From Sulfitobacter delicatus (GTDB taxonomy: Bacteria > Pseudomonadota > Alphaproteobacteria > Rhodobacterales > Rhodobacteraceae), in NCBI RefSeq assembly GCF_900102535.1, contig NZ_FNBP01000007.1, forward strand, positions 62,001-126,000: 64,000 nucleotides of DNA. The letters run 5' to 3'. The notes beneath the pieces were generated by a model. The model made no database searches. It worked only from the letters and a program-made list of their open reading frames with translations, and had not been told where the DNA came from. A program made the translations under genes and the position numbers. Shown here in pieces: positions 26,185-34,945 of the stretch. Each line of letters begins with the position of its first letter. Position 1 is the first letter of the stretch.

Positions 26185-26257
26185 TACCCCTCGCATCACG
26201 AAATATGTTACCCTTCACCTGACGCGGCAATTGCCGCCAGCAGAGGAGATGTGCCCC

Positions 26258-27124
26258 ATGGCTACCCAGCATTCCCGATCAGCGGCGCGCCTGATGATGG
26301 CACCGGCGGTGGTCCTGCTCCTTGGATGGATGCTCATCCCGCTGACGATGACGCTCTATTTCTCTTTTAAGAAATACCTGCCGATGCGCGGTGGCGATCT
26401 GGGCTGGGTGGGGTTCGACAACTACGTTCGCTTCGTCACCTCGAGCGCCTTCTGGCCCTCGGTGATGACCACGCTCATTATCGTCGGCGGTGTGCTGGCG
26501 ATCACGGTGATCCTTGGTATCTTGCTCGCCATCCTTCTAAACCAGCCGATGTGGGGGCAGGGCTTTGTCCGCATCCTTGTCATCGCGCCCTTCTTTGTCA
26601 TGCCCACCGTCTCGGCGCTGGTGTGGAAGAACATGTTCATGGATCCGAACTATGGGCTCTTTGCCCACCTGTGGGAATTCTTCGGCGCAGAGCCGGTGCA
26701 ATGGATGAGCCAAGCCTCGCTGACCTCAATCATCATTATCGTGTCATGGCAGTGGCTGCCCTTTGCAACGCTGATCCTGCTCACCGCGATCCAATCGCTC
26801 GACCGCGAGCAGCTTGACGCCGCAGAGATGGACGGCGCCCCTGCGACCAAACGTTTTGCCTATATCACGCTCCCGCATCTGGGCCGCGCGATCACCGTGG
26901 TGATCCTGATCCAGACGATCTTCCTTTTGTCGATCTTTGCGGAGATTTTCGTGACCACCGGCGGTGCCTTTGGGACCAAAACACTGACCTATCTCATCTT
27001 CCAGCGTGTGCTGGAGAGCCAAAACATCGGCCTCGGCTCGGCAGGCGGTGTCTATGCAATCATTCTCGCCAATATCGTTGCCATCTTCCTGATGCGCATC
27101 GTCGGCAAGAACCTGGACGCCTGA
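26258..27124 (+). CDS. smoF: polyol ABC transporter, permease 1
   Basis: Inner-membrane permease of about 288 residues with six helices. The EAA loop that contacts the ATPase is EQLDAAEMDGAPATKRF near 185-200. I chose the ATG at 26258, 9 bases after AGAGGAG; earlier candidates (TTG 26231, ATG 26249) overlap or abut that site. It pairs with the next gene to form the channel, which takes polyols such as mannitol or sorbitol. Confidence 0.88.
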   Translation: MATQHSRSAARLMMAPAVVLLLGWMLIPLTMTLYFSFKKYLPMRGGDLGWVGFDNYVRFVTSSAFWPSVMTTLIIVGGVLAITVILGILLAILLNQPMWGQGFVRILVIAPFFVMPTVSALVWKNMFMDPNYGLFAHLWEFFGAEPVQWMSQASLTSIIIIVSWQWLPFATLILLTAIQSLDREQLDAAEMDGAPATKRFAYITLPHLGRAITVVILIQTIFLLSIFAEIFVTTGGAFGTKTLTYLIFQRVLESQNIGLGSAGGVYAIILANIVAIFLMRIVGKNLDA

Positions 27125-27134
27125 GGAGGACATC

Positions 27135-27965
27135 ATGGCCCGCGCAGTCACCCAGCAACGCAAGATCGCCAACACAGCCCTCGCTTGGGGCATCGGTTTC
27201 CTGATCTTCTTTCCGATCCTTTGGACAATCCTCACCAGCTTCAAAACCGAAGCACAGGCCATCGCCGATCCGCCGATCTTCCTCGGTTTCGATTGGACGC
27301 TGGCAAACTACGAGGCGGTTCTGGAGCGTTCGAACTACGGTCGCTTCCTGTGGAACTCCATCGTCATCGCCGGGGGATCGACCATCCTCGGTATCCTGAT
27401 CGCGGTGCCTGCTGCATGGTCGATGGCCTTCGTGCCCGGCAAACGGACCAAGGACATCCTGCTCTGGATGCTCTCGACCAAAATGCTGCCAGCGGTCGGC
27501 GTGCTTTACCCGATCTATCTGCTCTGCATCCAGTTCGGCGTGCTCGACAGCAAGATCGCCTTGGTCATCATCCTAATGCTCATCAACTTGCCGATCATCG
27601 TCTGGATGCTCTACACCTACTTCCGCGAAATCCCCGGCGAGATTTTGGAAGCGGCCCGGATGGATGGCGCGAGCCTGCGCGAAGAGGTGCTCTATGTCCT
27701 CACGCCCATGGCGATCCCGGGCATCGCCTCCACGCTGCTGCTGAACTTCATCCTCGCATGGAACGAAGCCTTCTGGACGCTCAACCTCACGGCGGCCAAA
27801 GCGGCACCGCTCACGGCCTTCATCGCGAGCTATTCCAGCCCCGAAGGCCTCTTTTACGCAAAACTCAGCGCGGCCTCCACCATGGCCATCGCACCAATCC
27901 TCATCCTCGGCTGGTTCAGCCAGAAGCAGCTTGTCAGCGGCCTGACATTCGGCGCGGTCAAGTAA
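27135..27965 (+). CDS. smoG: polyol ABC transporter, permease 2
   Basis: Second permease of 276 residues, six helices, with the EAA loop EILEAARMDGASLREEV near 173-190 and the typical C-terminal PLTAF(I)ASYSSPEG segment of the MalG-like class. The ribosome site GAGGAGG lies 5 bases before the ATG. It starts 10 bases after smoF. Confidence 0.88.
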   Translation: MARAVTQQRKIANTALAWGIGFLIFFPILWTILTSFKTEAQAIADPPIFLGFDWTLANYEAVLERSNYGRFLWNSIVIAGGSTILGILIAVPAAWSMAFVPGKRTKDILLWMLSTKMLPAVGVLYPIYLLCIQFGVLDSKIALVIILMLINLPIIVWMLYTYFREIPGEILEAARMDGASLREEVLYVLTPMAIPGIASTLLLNFILAWNEAFWTLNLTAAKAAPLTAFIASYSSPEGLFYAKLSAASTMAIAPILILGWFSQKQLVSGLTFGAVK

Positions 27966-27980
27966 GTAAGGGACAGTCAC

Positions 27981-28985
27981 ATGGGACAAATCAAACTCAA
28001 CCAAGTTTCCAAAAGCTTCGGCGATGTGCAAGTCATTCCGCCATTGGACCTGACCATCGAAGACGGCGAATTCACTGTCTTTGTCGGCCCTTCAGGCTGC
28101 GGTAAATCCACTCTGCTGCGCTTGATCGCGGGGCTGGAGGACATCACCGACGGTCATATCGAAATCGACGGGACCGATGCCACCAATGTACCACCCGCCA
28201 AACGCGGTCTGGCGATGGTGTTCCAATCCTACGCGCTCTACCCGCATATGTCGGTGCGCAAGAACATCGCTTTTCCAATGAAGATGGCGGGTCTGCCCGC
28301 AGATGAGCAGAACCGCCGGATTGAGGCTGCCGCCAAAGCGCTGAACCTGACCGACTACCTTGACCGACGTCCCGGCCAACTGTCGGGCGGCCAGCGCCAG
28401 CGTGTGGCCATTGGCCGTGCGATTGTGCGCGAGCCTTCGGCCTTTCTCTTTGACGAGCCGCTGTCCAACCTTGACGCCGCGCTGCGGGTCGGGATGCGGC
28501 TTGAGATCAGTGAGCTGCACAAGCGGCTGGCCACCACGATGATCTATGTGACCCACGATCAAGTCGAAGCGATGACCATGGCCGACAAAATTGTCGTGCT
28601 GCGGGCAGGCTTTATCGAACAGGTCGGCAGCCCGCTGGAACTGTATCACCGTCCTTGCAACGAGTTCGTCGCGGGCTTTATCGGCTCGCCCAAGATGAAC
28701 CTGATCAAAGGGGCCGAGGCCGACAAACGCGGCGCGCCGACCATCGGCATCCGGCCTGAGCATATCGACGTTTCGACCAGTGCTGGCGATTGGCAGGGCA
28801 AGGTAGGCGTGGCCGAGCATCTTGGCTCTGACACCTTCCTACACGTCCACGGCGTGGATGGCTGCGATCCGATGACCGTGCGTGTCGATGGGGAACTGCC
28901 CGTGAAACACGGCGATACCATCTTCCTCACCCCACAGGCGGAAAAACTGCACCGCTTTGATGCGCAGGGCCTGCGGATCGAATGA
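27981..28985 (+). CDS. smoK: polyol ABC transporter, ATPase
   Basis: MalK/UgpC-type ATPase of 334 residues. Walker [10 protein letters not shown] is near 37-45, the signature [15 protein letters not shown] near 134, Walker [12 protein letters not shown] near 155 and the switch VTHDQVEAM near 190. A C-terminal TOBE-type regulatory domain ([20 protein letters not shown]) follows. It powers uptake through SmoFG. The gene ends 74 bases before the preferred mtlK start. Confidence 0.92.
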   Translation: MGQIKLNQVSKSFGDVQVIPPLDLTIEDGEFTVFVGPSGCGKSTLLRLIAGLEDITDGHIEIDGTDATNVPPAKRGLAMVFQSYALYPHMSVRKNIAFPMKMAGLPADEQNRRIEAAAKALNLTDYLDRRPGQLSGGQRQRVAIGRAIVREPSAFLFDEPLSNLDAALRVGMRLEISELHKRLATTMIYVTHDQVEAMTMADKIVVLRAGFIEQVGSPLELYHRPCNEFVAGFIGSPKMNLIKGAEADKRGAPTIGIRPEHIDVSTSAGDWQGKVGVAEHLGSDTFLHVHGVDGCDPMTVRVDGELPVKHGDTIFLTPQAEKLHRFDAQGLRIE

Positions 28986-29059
28986 TGCAATTCACAGAGG
29001 GCGCGGTTTTGAACGCGCGCGACCGCGAGGTCGCGCAGACCTCTAATGCGGAGAGGCCA

Positions 29060-30532
29060 ATGGACAAGCTGACAAGTCTTTCGAATGCGACGCTCGGCGA
29101 TCTGACTGTCGCGCGCCCGCAATACGACCGCGCGGCGCTGACGCCGGGGATCGTGCATATCGGCGTCGGCAATTTTCACCGCGCGCATCAGGCGTGGTAT
29201 CTACATCGGCTGATGCAGGCAGGCGAGGCGCAGGATTGGGCGATCCTCGGGGCCGGTGTGCGCCCCTACGATTCCGCCATGCGAGAAAAGCTGCTGGCCC
29301 AAGACTGCCTCACCACTCTAATCGAACTCGACCCTGCTGAAACCTCGGCAGAAGTTATCGGTTCCATGATCGACTATCTCCCGATTGAAGACGGCAACGC
29401 TGCCCTGATCCGCGCCATGGCAGACCCCGCCATCCGCATTGTGGGGCTCACCGTGACCGAAAGCGGCTATTACATTGACCCGGTAACCAAAGGTTTCGAC
29501 GCAGCCCATCCCGATATCCAACATGATGTCGCCCAGCCAGAGACCCCGCGCACGGCCTTTGGTGCCATAGTCGCAGCCCTGCGTCTGCGCCGTGCCGAAG
29601 GGCTTTCACCCTTCACGGGGTTGAGCTGCGATAACCTGCAAGGCAACGGCGATATTCTGCGGCAGACAGTGGTTTCACTCGCGCGCCTGTCCGATCCGAC
29701 GCTGGCCGACTGGATCGAAGACAACGGCAGCTTCCCGAACTCTATGGTCGATTGCATCGCCCCGGCAACCGGACCACAGGAGATCGCACTCGCCCGAGAT
29801 TTCGGCATTGTCGACACCGCCCCGGTGACCCACGAAGCCTTCCGCCAATGGGTGATCGAAGACAACTTCTGCGCCGGACGCCCGGATTGGGACAAGGTCG
29901 GTGCTACCTTCTCAAGCGATGTTCATGCTTATGAGAAGATGAAGATCCGCATTCTCAACGCAGGGCACCAAGTGCTCGCGAATGTGGGCGACTTGATGGA
30001 GATCGAGACCATCTCGGGCTGCATGGCTAATCCGCAGATCCGCGCGCTGTTCCGCAAGGTGCAGGCCGAGGAGATCACCCAAACCGTCGTCCCGGTGCCA
30101 GACATGACTCCGCTGGCCTATCTCGACCTGATCGAGCAGCGTTTTTCCAATCCGCGCATTGTCGACACCACCCGCCGAGTTGCCTTTGACGGTTCGGCGC
30201 GCCACACTGGCTTTGTCTTGCCAATCCTGCGCGACCAGCTTGCCGCCGGGCGTTCGGTTTCCGGTCTCGCCTTGGTCGAGGCACTCTGGGCGCGGATGTG
30301 CGAAGGCACGCGGGAGGACGGCAGCACCATCGCGCCAAACGATCCGCTTTGGAACGAGCTGCAAACCTGTGCCCGCGCGGCGAAAGAACGGCCTGAGGCA
30401 TGGTTGGAGCAAGAGCGGCTCTATGGCGATCTGGCGCAGGCGGCGCCGTTTCGTGACGCCTTTGTCGGCTGGCTGGCTTTGATCTGGGCCGAGGGATGCA
30501 GCGCGGCTTTGTCAAAATACGCCGACGTATAA
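29060..30532 (+). CDS. mtlK: mannitol 2-dehydrogenase
   Basis: NAD-dependent long-chain polyol dehydrogenase oxidising D-mannitol (and often arabitol or sorbitol) to the ketose. The start at 29060 has GGAG 6 bases upstream and gives 490 residues, the family norm; a longer frame starts at 28982 and overlaps smoK. The NAD fold opens with GIVHIGVGNFHRAHQ, and the catalytic triad pattern K-x4-N-x2-H is seen in KIRILNAGH. Its product fructose is the substrate of the fructokinase at 17 kb. It is the last gene of the operon; the sorbitol dehydrogenase smoS seen in Rhodobacter is absent. Confidence 0.92.
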   Translation: MDKLTSLSNATLGDLTVARPQYDRAALTPGIVHIGVGNFHRAHQAWYLHRLMQAGEAQDWAILGAGVRPYDSAMREKLLAQDCLTTLIELDPAETSAEVIGSMIDYLPIEDGNAALIRAMADPAIRIVGLTVTESGYYIDPVTKGFDAAHPDIQHDVAQPETPRTAFGAIVAALRLRRAEGLSPFTGLSCDNLQGNGDILRQTVVSLARLSDPTLADWIEDNGSFPNSMVDCIAPATGPQEIALARDFGIVDTAPVTHEAFRQWVIEDNFCAGRPDWDKVGATFSSDVHAYEKMKIRILNAGHQVLANVGDLMEIETISGCMANPQIRALFRKVQAEEITQTVVPVPDMTPLAYLDLIEQRFSNPRIVDTTRRVAFDGSARHTGFVLPILRDQLAAGRSVSGLALVEALWARMCEGTREDGSTIAPNDPLWNELQTCARAAKERPEAWLEQERLYGDLAQAAPFRDAFVGWLALIWAEGCSAALSKYADV

Positions 30533-30554
30533 CGTTCGAGCGAAGGGCGCGGGC

Positions 30555-31775
30555 CTAGCGAAACAGATCGGGGTCTGGCCGTTCCGGTTGGACCCCCAAT
30601 CCGACAAAGTGGCCCGGAAGGTTCCGAAGGAGCGGCAGGCGCAGAAGCATCCGCAGAAAGAGCGGCGGACGGAACGACGCGCCGCTGCGCAGTGCTTTTA
30701 ATAGCACACGGTTCTGGTCCACGACCTGCACCCTCTGCGTCACCCGTGTCGGCCAAGCGCGGTGTTTTTGGACGGCGGCGAGGTCGAAGGTCGACAAGGT
30801 GCCGTCGCGCAGGGGACGGGCCAAATGGTTGGCCGCCGCAACCGCGTCTTGCACGGCCAGATTAACGCCGACACCGCCCACCGGCGACATCGCATGGGCC
30901 GCATCACCGATGAAGAGCAGCCCGGAGCACCACCATGTCTCAAGCCTGTTGATCTGCACGCTCAGCACTTTGATCTGATCCCAGTCTTGCAGCTCATTAA
31001 CGCGCTTAGCCTCGAAAGGCGCAACCTTCGCCAGTTCCGTTCGAAAAGCCGCCAGCCCCGCAGCCTGCTTTGCCTCAAAACCGCCCTTGGGGACGACATA
31101 GGCGCATTGCCAATAGTCTCCGCGATTGAGCGTAATGAAGATCTGCCCCGCATCAAACCGCCCTTGGGTCTCCTCCGTATCTTTGGGTGCGCGAGAGAGC
31201 CGGAACCACAGCACATCAATCGGCGCACCTAGGTCTTTAAGAGGCAACCCGGCTTCGGCCCTTAGCTGGGATCCGCGTCCATCTGCGGCGACGGTCAGGG
31301 GTGCTTTGATCGTTAGGTCCCCTTTAGGTGTCGCCGCGGTTAGGCCCGTGACGCGGCCGTCTTGGGTCAGCAACTGCCTTCCTTCGGCCTGCATGATCAG
31401 GCGAAAGTTTGGATAGGCTTTGGCCTTGTTTGCAAGGAACGACAGGAAGTCCCATTGCGGCATCATCGCGACAAAGGGTGCCTCTACCGGCAGCCGCGAG
31501 AAATCGGCCAGTTGTAGACGCTCTGCGCCAAACTGCGCCACGAACTGTTCGACCCGTTGATGCGGCAAACTTAAGAACTCTGGCAAAAGACCGAGATCGT
31601 GCATCAATTCCAGCGTAGAGGGATGGATCGTGTCCCCGCGAAAGTCGCGCAGGAAGTCGGCGTGCTTTTCCAAGACCACCACATCGACACCTGCGCGGGC
31701 CAGCAGATAGCCAAGCGTCAGCCCCGCGGGACCGCCGCCATTGATACAGCACTGGGTCTCAAGCACGGATGACAC
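30555..31775 (-). CDS. FAD-dependent aromatic monooxygenase family protein
   Basis: Flavoprotein of about 406 residues of the PHBH/UbiH class. The GGGPAGLTLGYLLARAG FAD motif is near the N terminus, DGRGSQLRAEAG is mid-chain, and the third FAD motif is GDAAHAMSPVGGVGVNLAVQD. GTG at 31775 is preferred, with AAAGGG 7 bases upstream; an ATG at 31817 would add 14 unconvincing residues. One oddity: the first motif is INGGGPAG where GxGxxG is usual, which still fits. It hydroxylates an unknown substrate with NAD(P)H and oxygen. It stands alone, convergent with mtlK. Confidence 0.82.
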   Translation of the reverse strand: MSSVLETQCCINGGGPAGLTLGYLLARAGVDVVVLEKHADFLRDFRGDTIHPSTLELMHDLGLLPEFLSLPHQRVEQFVAQFGAERLQLADFSRLPVEAPFVAMMPQWDFLSFLANKAKAYPNFRLIMQAEGRQLLTQDGRVTGLTAATPKGDLTIKAPLTVAADGRGSQLRAEAGLPLKDLGAPIDVLWFRLSRAPKDTEETQGRFDAGQIFITLNRGDYWQCAYVVPKGGFEAKQAAGLAAFRTELAKVAPFEAKRVNELQDWDQIKVLSVQINRLETWWCSGLLFIGDAAHAMSPVGGVGVNLAVQDAVAAANHLARPLRDGTLSTFDLAAVQKHRAWPTRVTQRVQVVDQNRVLLKALRSGASFRPPLFLRMLLRLPLLRNLPGHFVGLGVQPERPDPDLFR

Positions 31776-31958
31776 ATCCCGCCCTTTCCGATTGTCGCAT
31801 GGCGGGAACGGTAGCAAGATCGCGGCAGCAAAACCATGTTAAACCGCCCGCAGAAAAGAAGCGTGGATGGCCCTGTCGTTAGGCACCAGTAATGCTTGCA
31901 ATCCCGCATCGGTCTGTCAGGTTGTCGACGATTTTATTCAAATGGAATGGCATAGGCT

Positions 31959-32231
31959 ATGAAGCAAACGAGAACTTTTGCGATCGGCGCGGCGCTGCTG
32001 CTCGCCGCCGGCTGTACGGCACCGATGGAGACATCCAGCCCTTCGGGTAGGGTCGGCAACCTGCCGGAATCTGTCGCCAGCCTTGCGGCCCCAAACCAAG
32101 ACCTTAGCACCGCGCGTTTGCTGCCTGAGGATGGGTGCTACTGGTACGAGCACAGCGGGCCGGTCGAGACCACGATGGTTCCCCTGCGCGCTGTGGGCGG
32201 CAATCCGATCTGCACAAAACGCGCGGCTTAA
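31959..32231 (+). CDS. small lipoprotein of unknown function
   Basis: Protein of 90 residues with a lipoprotein signal; the lipobox LAAGC puts the modified cysteine at residue 19. The mature part is about 70 residues with two further cysteines (DGCYW and PICTK) that may pair. No family recognised. Convergent with the L,D-transpeptidase gene, with a hairpin between them. Confidence 0.65.
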   Translation: MKQTRTFAIGAALLLAAGCTAPMETSSPSGRVGNLPESVASLAAPNQDLSTARLLPEDGCYWYEHSGPVETTMVPLRAVGGNPICTKRAA

Positions 32232-32239
32232 AGCCCGCG

Positions 32240-32268
32240 GTCGGGGACGCTGAACCGGCGCCCCCGAC
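32240..32268. terminator. hairpin between convergent genes
   Basis: GTCGGGG (32240-32246) pairs with CCCCGAC (32262-32268) around a 15-base loop that can itself pair. It can serve both the lipoprotein and transpeptidase transcripts, though it lacks a T run. Confidence 0.4.
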
Positions 32269-32279
32269 TAACCTCGCGC

Positions 32280-32945
32280 CTAGCTGCGCGGAACCACGCT
32301 TTCCTCAGCCGAATAGAGATAGGCCGTCGAGCCGGTCTTTACCTGCGGGTAGAGGTGGTTGATATGCGCCATAATCATGCGCACGCAGCCCGAGCTTGCC
32401 CGACCGCCAATGCTGTGCGGCTCTGGCGTGCCGTGGATACGCAGATAGGTGTCCCGGTTGCCTTGAAAGAGGTATAGCGCTCGCGAGCCGAGCGGGTTGG
32501 TCGGGCCGGGATCGACGCCATCAGCGACCGGGCCGTAAAGCTCAGGATCGCGCTTGATCATGTTCTGGGTCGGGGTCCATGTGGGCCACTCAACCTTGCG
32601 TTTGATCGTATAAGTGCCCGCCTCATAAAGGTTGCCGCGCGCAATCGCCACGCCGTAGCGCATCGCGGTGCCGCCTTCTTCGATGTGGTAGACATAGCGA
32701 GCAACCGCGTCGACATGCACGTCGCCCGGCACCAGATTGTCATTGGCCACGACCCGCTGCGGCAGAAAACGCGGATGCACACCCCAAGGGTTGGACGTGG
32801 TCAGATCAAACCCCGCCGGGGTCACCTGCGCGTCCCAAGCTGCCTTTTGCGCCGCTGTCGGGCGCGTCGCCGCAAGAAGCGGGCTGCCGATGGCACCAGA
32901 GAAAAGGGCCGTGGTGGTTTGAATGAAATGTCGTCTTGTCAGCAT
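32280..32945 (-). CDS. L,D-transpeptidase (YkuD family)
   Basis: Cell-wall enzyme of 221 residues that forms 3-3 peptidoglycan crosslinks or anchors proteins. The N terminus TRRHFIQTTTALFSG is a twin-arginine signal, so export is by Tat. The YkuD domain (about 85-215) has the catalytic segment HGTPEPHSIG followed by SSGCVRM, giving the His and Cys of the active site. Length and motif spacing are normal. Confidence 0.88.
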   Translation of the reverse strand: MLTRRHFIQTTTALFSGAIGSPLLAATRPTAAQKAAWDAQVTPAGFDLTTSNPWGVHPRFLPQRVVANDNLVPGDVHVDAVARYVYHIEEGGTAMRYGVAIARGNLYEAGTYTIKRKVEWPTWTPTQNMIKRDPELYGPVADGVDPGPTNPLGSRALYLFQGNRDTYLRIHGTPEPHSIGGRASSGCVRMIMAHINHLYPQVKTGSTAYLYSAEESVVPRS

Positions 32946-33086
32946 GCTGTCGCTCCGTAGTCATGTCAGGGCGTGCCATTTGGCTCTATCTATCTATACC
33001 AACCATCAGCCTGCGCGAAAGTTCGCCAAAGGTCTCAACAGATGAAAAGACTGTGATGTTTTTGCCGTTTAATGCTTGGCGCGGGT

Positions 33087-33515
33087 TCAGCGGTAATTCA
33101 GCGCGGCCAGTGCCAGCACGACATAGCGTCCACCTTTAGCGAGGGTCACGATGACCAGAAACCGCCACAGTGGTTCCTTCAAAACCCCCGCCACCAAGGT
33201 CAAAGGATCACCGATAATCGGCACCCAACTCGCCAGCAGGCTCCAGTAGCCCCAACGCTGATACCAATTTGACGCCCGCGATACCTGCTTAGGGGAGGCG
33301 GGAAACCAGCGCCGGTCGGCATATGCGCTCAGGTAGCGTCCGAGGATCCAGTTGAGCAGTGACCCCAACACGTTCCCAGCCGTCGCGACGATCAGGAGCA
33401 GGGCAACAGGATGTGCGCCTGCCCAAATCAACCCGAGCAAGACGGCTTCGGACTGCGCAGGGACCAGCGTCGCGGCGAGAAGAGCCGCCATGAAGAGGCT
33501 GAGCAGAGACAGCAT
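33087..33515 (-). CDS. DedA/SNARE-associated (YqaA-type) small membrane protein
   Basis: Membrane protein of 142 residues with the YqaA-like form of the SNARE-associated fold. An N-terminal amphipathic entry (VPAQSEAVLLGL) is followed by GNVLGSLLNWILGRYL and a C-terminal region (SWVPIIGDPLTLVAGVLKEPLWRF) with the conserved Gly-Asp-Pro. The ATG at 33515 is one base after the MFS stop, so the two are coupled. Relatives move lipids or affect envelope stress; the specific role is unknown. Confidence 0.72.
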   Translation of the reverse strand: MLSLLSLFMAALLAATLVPAQSEAVLLGLIWAGAHPVALLLIVATAGNVLGSLLNWILGRYLSAYADRRWFPASPKQVSRASNWYQRWGYWSLLASWVPIIGDPLTLVAGVLKEPLWRFLVIVTLAKGGRYVVLALAALNYR

Positions 33516-33516
33516 T

Positions 33517-34842
33517 TCAGCCCCTGTCGGGCCAGCGGGGGTGCAGGTCGTCAATGATGAACGGATGCGCATGCCCCTCAGTATCAGAGGGTTTCAGATG
33601 TGGATGGCCGCTAGGCAAGTTCGGGTGGGCATGGGCAAGGATTTCAGGATCGCCCGCGGGCCAGAACCTGAACGCCGCGATGACACCAATCGCACCGAGC
33701 ACTGCCAACGCCAGTAAGGCGGTGATAGTGCCAAACTCCGTCATCAGCCAGCCCGCAAGGGGATAGGTCAACAGCCAGCACGCATGGCTAAGCGCGAATT
33801 GCGCAGCGAAAACAGCAGGGAGATCCGGCGCACGGGCCGACCTGCGTAACAGTCGCCCTGACGGGGTCATAACGGTGGAGTTGCCCAAGCCAATCAGCAG
33901 CCAGACCCCTAGCATGAGGGGCCAGCTTAGCCCAACGGCAGTTAGCGCCAGTGCAAGCCCGAGCAGGGCGGTGACCATCAGCGCGCCGCCCAAGAGCATC
34001 ACAAGACGATCAGCTACGCGCTCCAGCAAAGGCGGCAGAGCAAACGCGGCAATCATACTACCCGCGCCAAAGGCGAACATCGTCCATGCCAGCGCGGTAT
34101 CGTCCAGCCCCAACTGCCCGCGCACCAGCACGACGGAGTTGACCAAGACCATCGCCCCGGCTGCCGAAACGGCGAGGTTCAGCCCCAACAACCCGCGCAG
34201 CCGCGGGGTTGCCAGATAGAGCCGAATGCCGCGGGTGGTACGGTCATAGATGCCACGGCGCGTCACCGTCTTAGGGCTGGGTAAGACGACCGAAAGCACA
34301 AGCAGGGCTGAGGCCAGAAACCCGACGACAGTGCCGAGAAAAAGCATATTATAGCTCATCACCGCCAGGAAAAGCGCGGCCAGCGCGGGGGAGACGATAT
34401 TCTCCAGATCATAGGCCAAACGGGACAGAGATAACGCGCGGGTATAGCGCGGCTCTTCCGGCAAAACGTCTGGGATTGTCGCCTGAAACGTCGGAGTGAA
34501 TCCAGCAGAGGCGGCCTGCAACAGGAAGATTAGCACATAGATCTGCCAGACCTCGGTGACAAAGGGCAGGGCCAGCGCCACAGCCGCGCGGATTAGGTCC
34601 AAGGTCACCAGCATGGCCCGGCGCGGCACCCTCTCGGCAAAGGCGCTGGCGAGGGGGGCGATGCCGACATAAGCCACCATCTTGATCGTAAAGACTGTAC
34701 CAAGGACCAGCGCCGCGCGCTCGCCGGCGAGGTCATAGGCCAAGAGCCCAAGCGCCATAGTGGCGAGCCCCGTGCCCAACAGCGCCACAACCTGCGCAAG
34801 AAACAGGTGCCGGTAAGTGCGATCAGCAAGGATATCCAGCAT
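33517..34842 (-). CDS. MFS transporter
   Basis: Major facilitator protein of about 441 residues with 12 helices. The loop 2-3 region SAFAERVPRRAMLVTLDLIRA and symmetry at LLERVADRLVMLLGG fit drug or metabolite exporters of the EntS/MFS_3 type. The histidine-rich C-terminal tail (HAHPNLPSGHPHLK, then GHAHPFIIDDLHP) could bind metal ions, which hints at a metal-related efflux role (inference). ATG at 34842 chosen over TTG at 34848. Confidence 0.8.
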   Translation of the reverse strand: MLDILADRTYRHLFLAQVVALLGTGLATMALGLLAYDLAGERAALVLGTVFTIKMVAYVGIAPLASAFAERVPRRAMLVTLDLIRAAVALALPFVTEVWQIYVLIFLLQAASAGFTPTFQATIPDVLPEEPRYTRALSLSRLAYDLENIVSPALAALFLAVMSYNMLFLGTVVGFLASALLVLSVVLPSPKTVTRRGIYDRTTRGIRLYLATPRLRGLLGLNLAVSAAGAMVLVNSVVLVRGQLGLDDTALAWTMFAFGAGSMIAAFALPPLLERVADRLVMLLGGALMVTALLGLALALTAVGLSWPLMLGVWLLIGLGNSTVMTPSGRLLRRSARAPDLPAVFAAQFALSHACWLLTYPLAGWLMTEFGTITALLALAVLGAIGVIAAFRFWPAGDPEILAHAHPNLPSGHPHLKPSDTEGHAHPFIIDDLHPRWPDRG

Positions 34843-34945
34843 GGCCAACTTTTCCGAATTCTCTAGCTGTTGATAGCCGCGCTGGCCGCCTATGGCTACG
34901 CTTTAGCGTAAGCAGGAGAAAGGCTGTTTAGGTTAAGAAGGGCGC

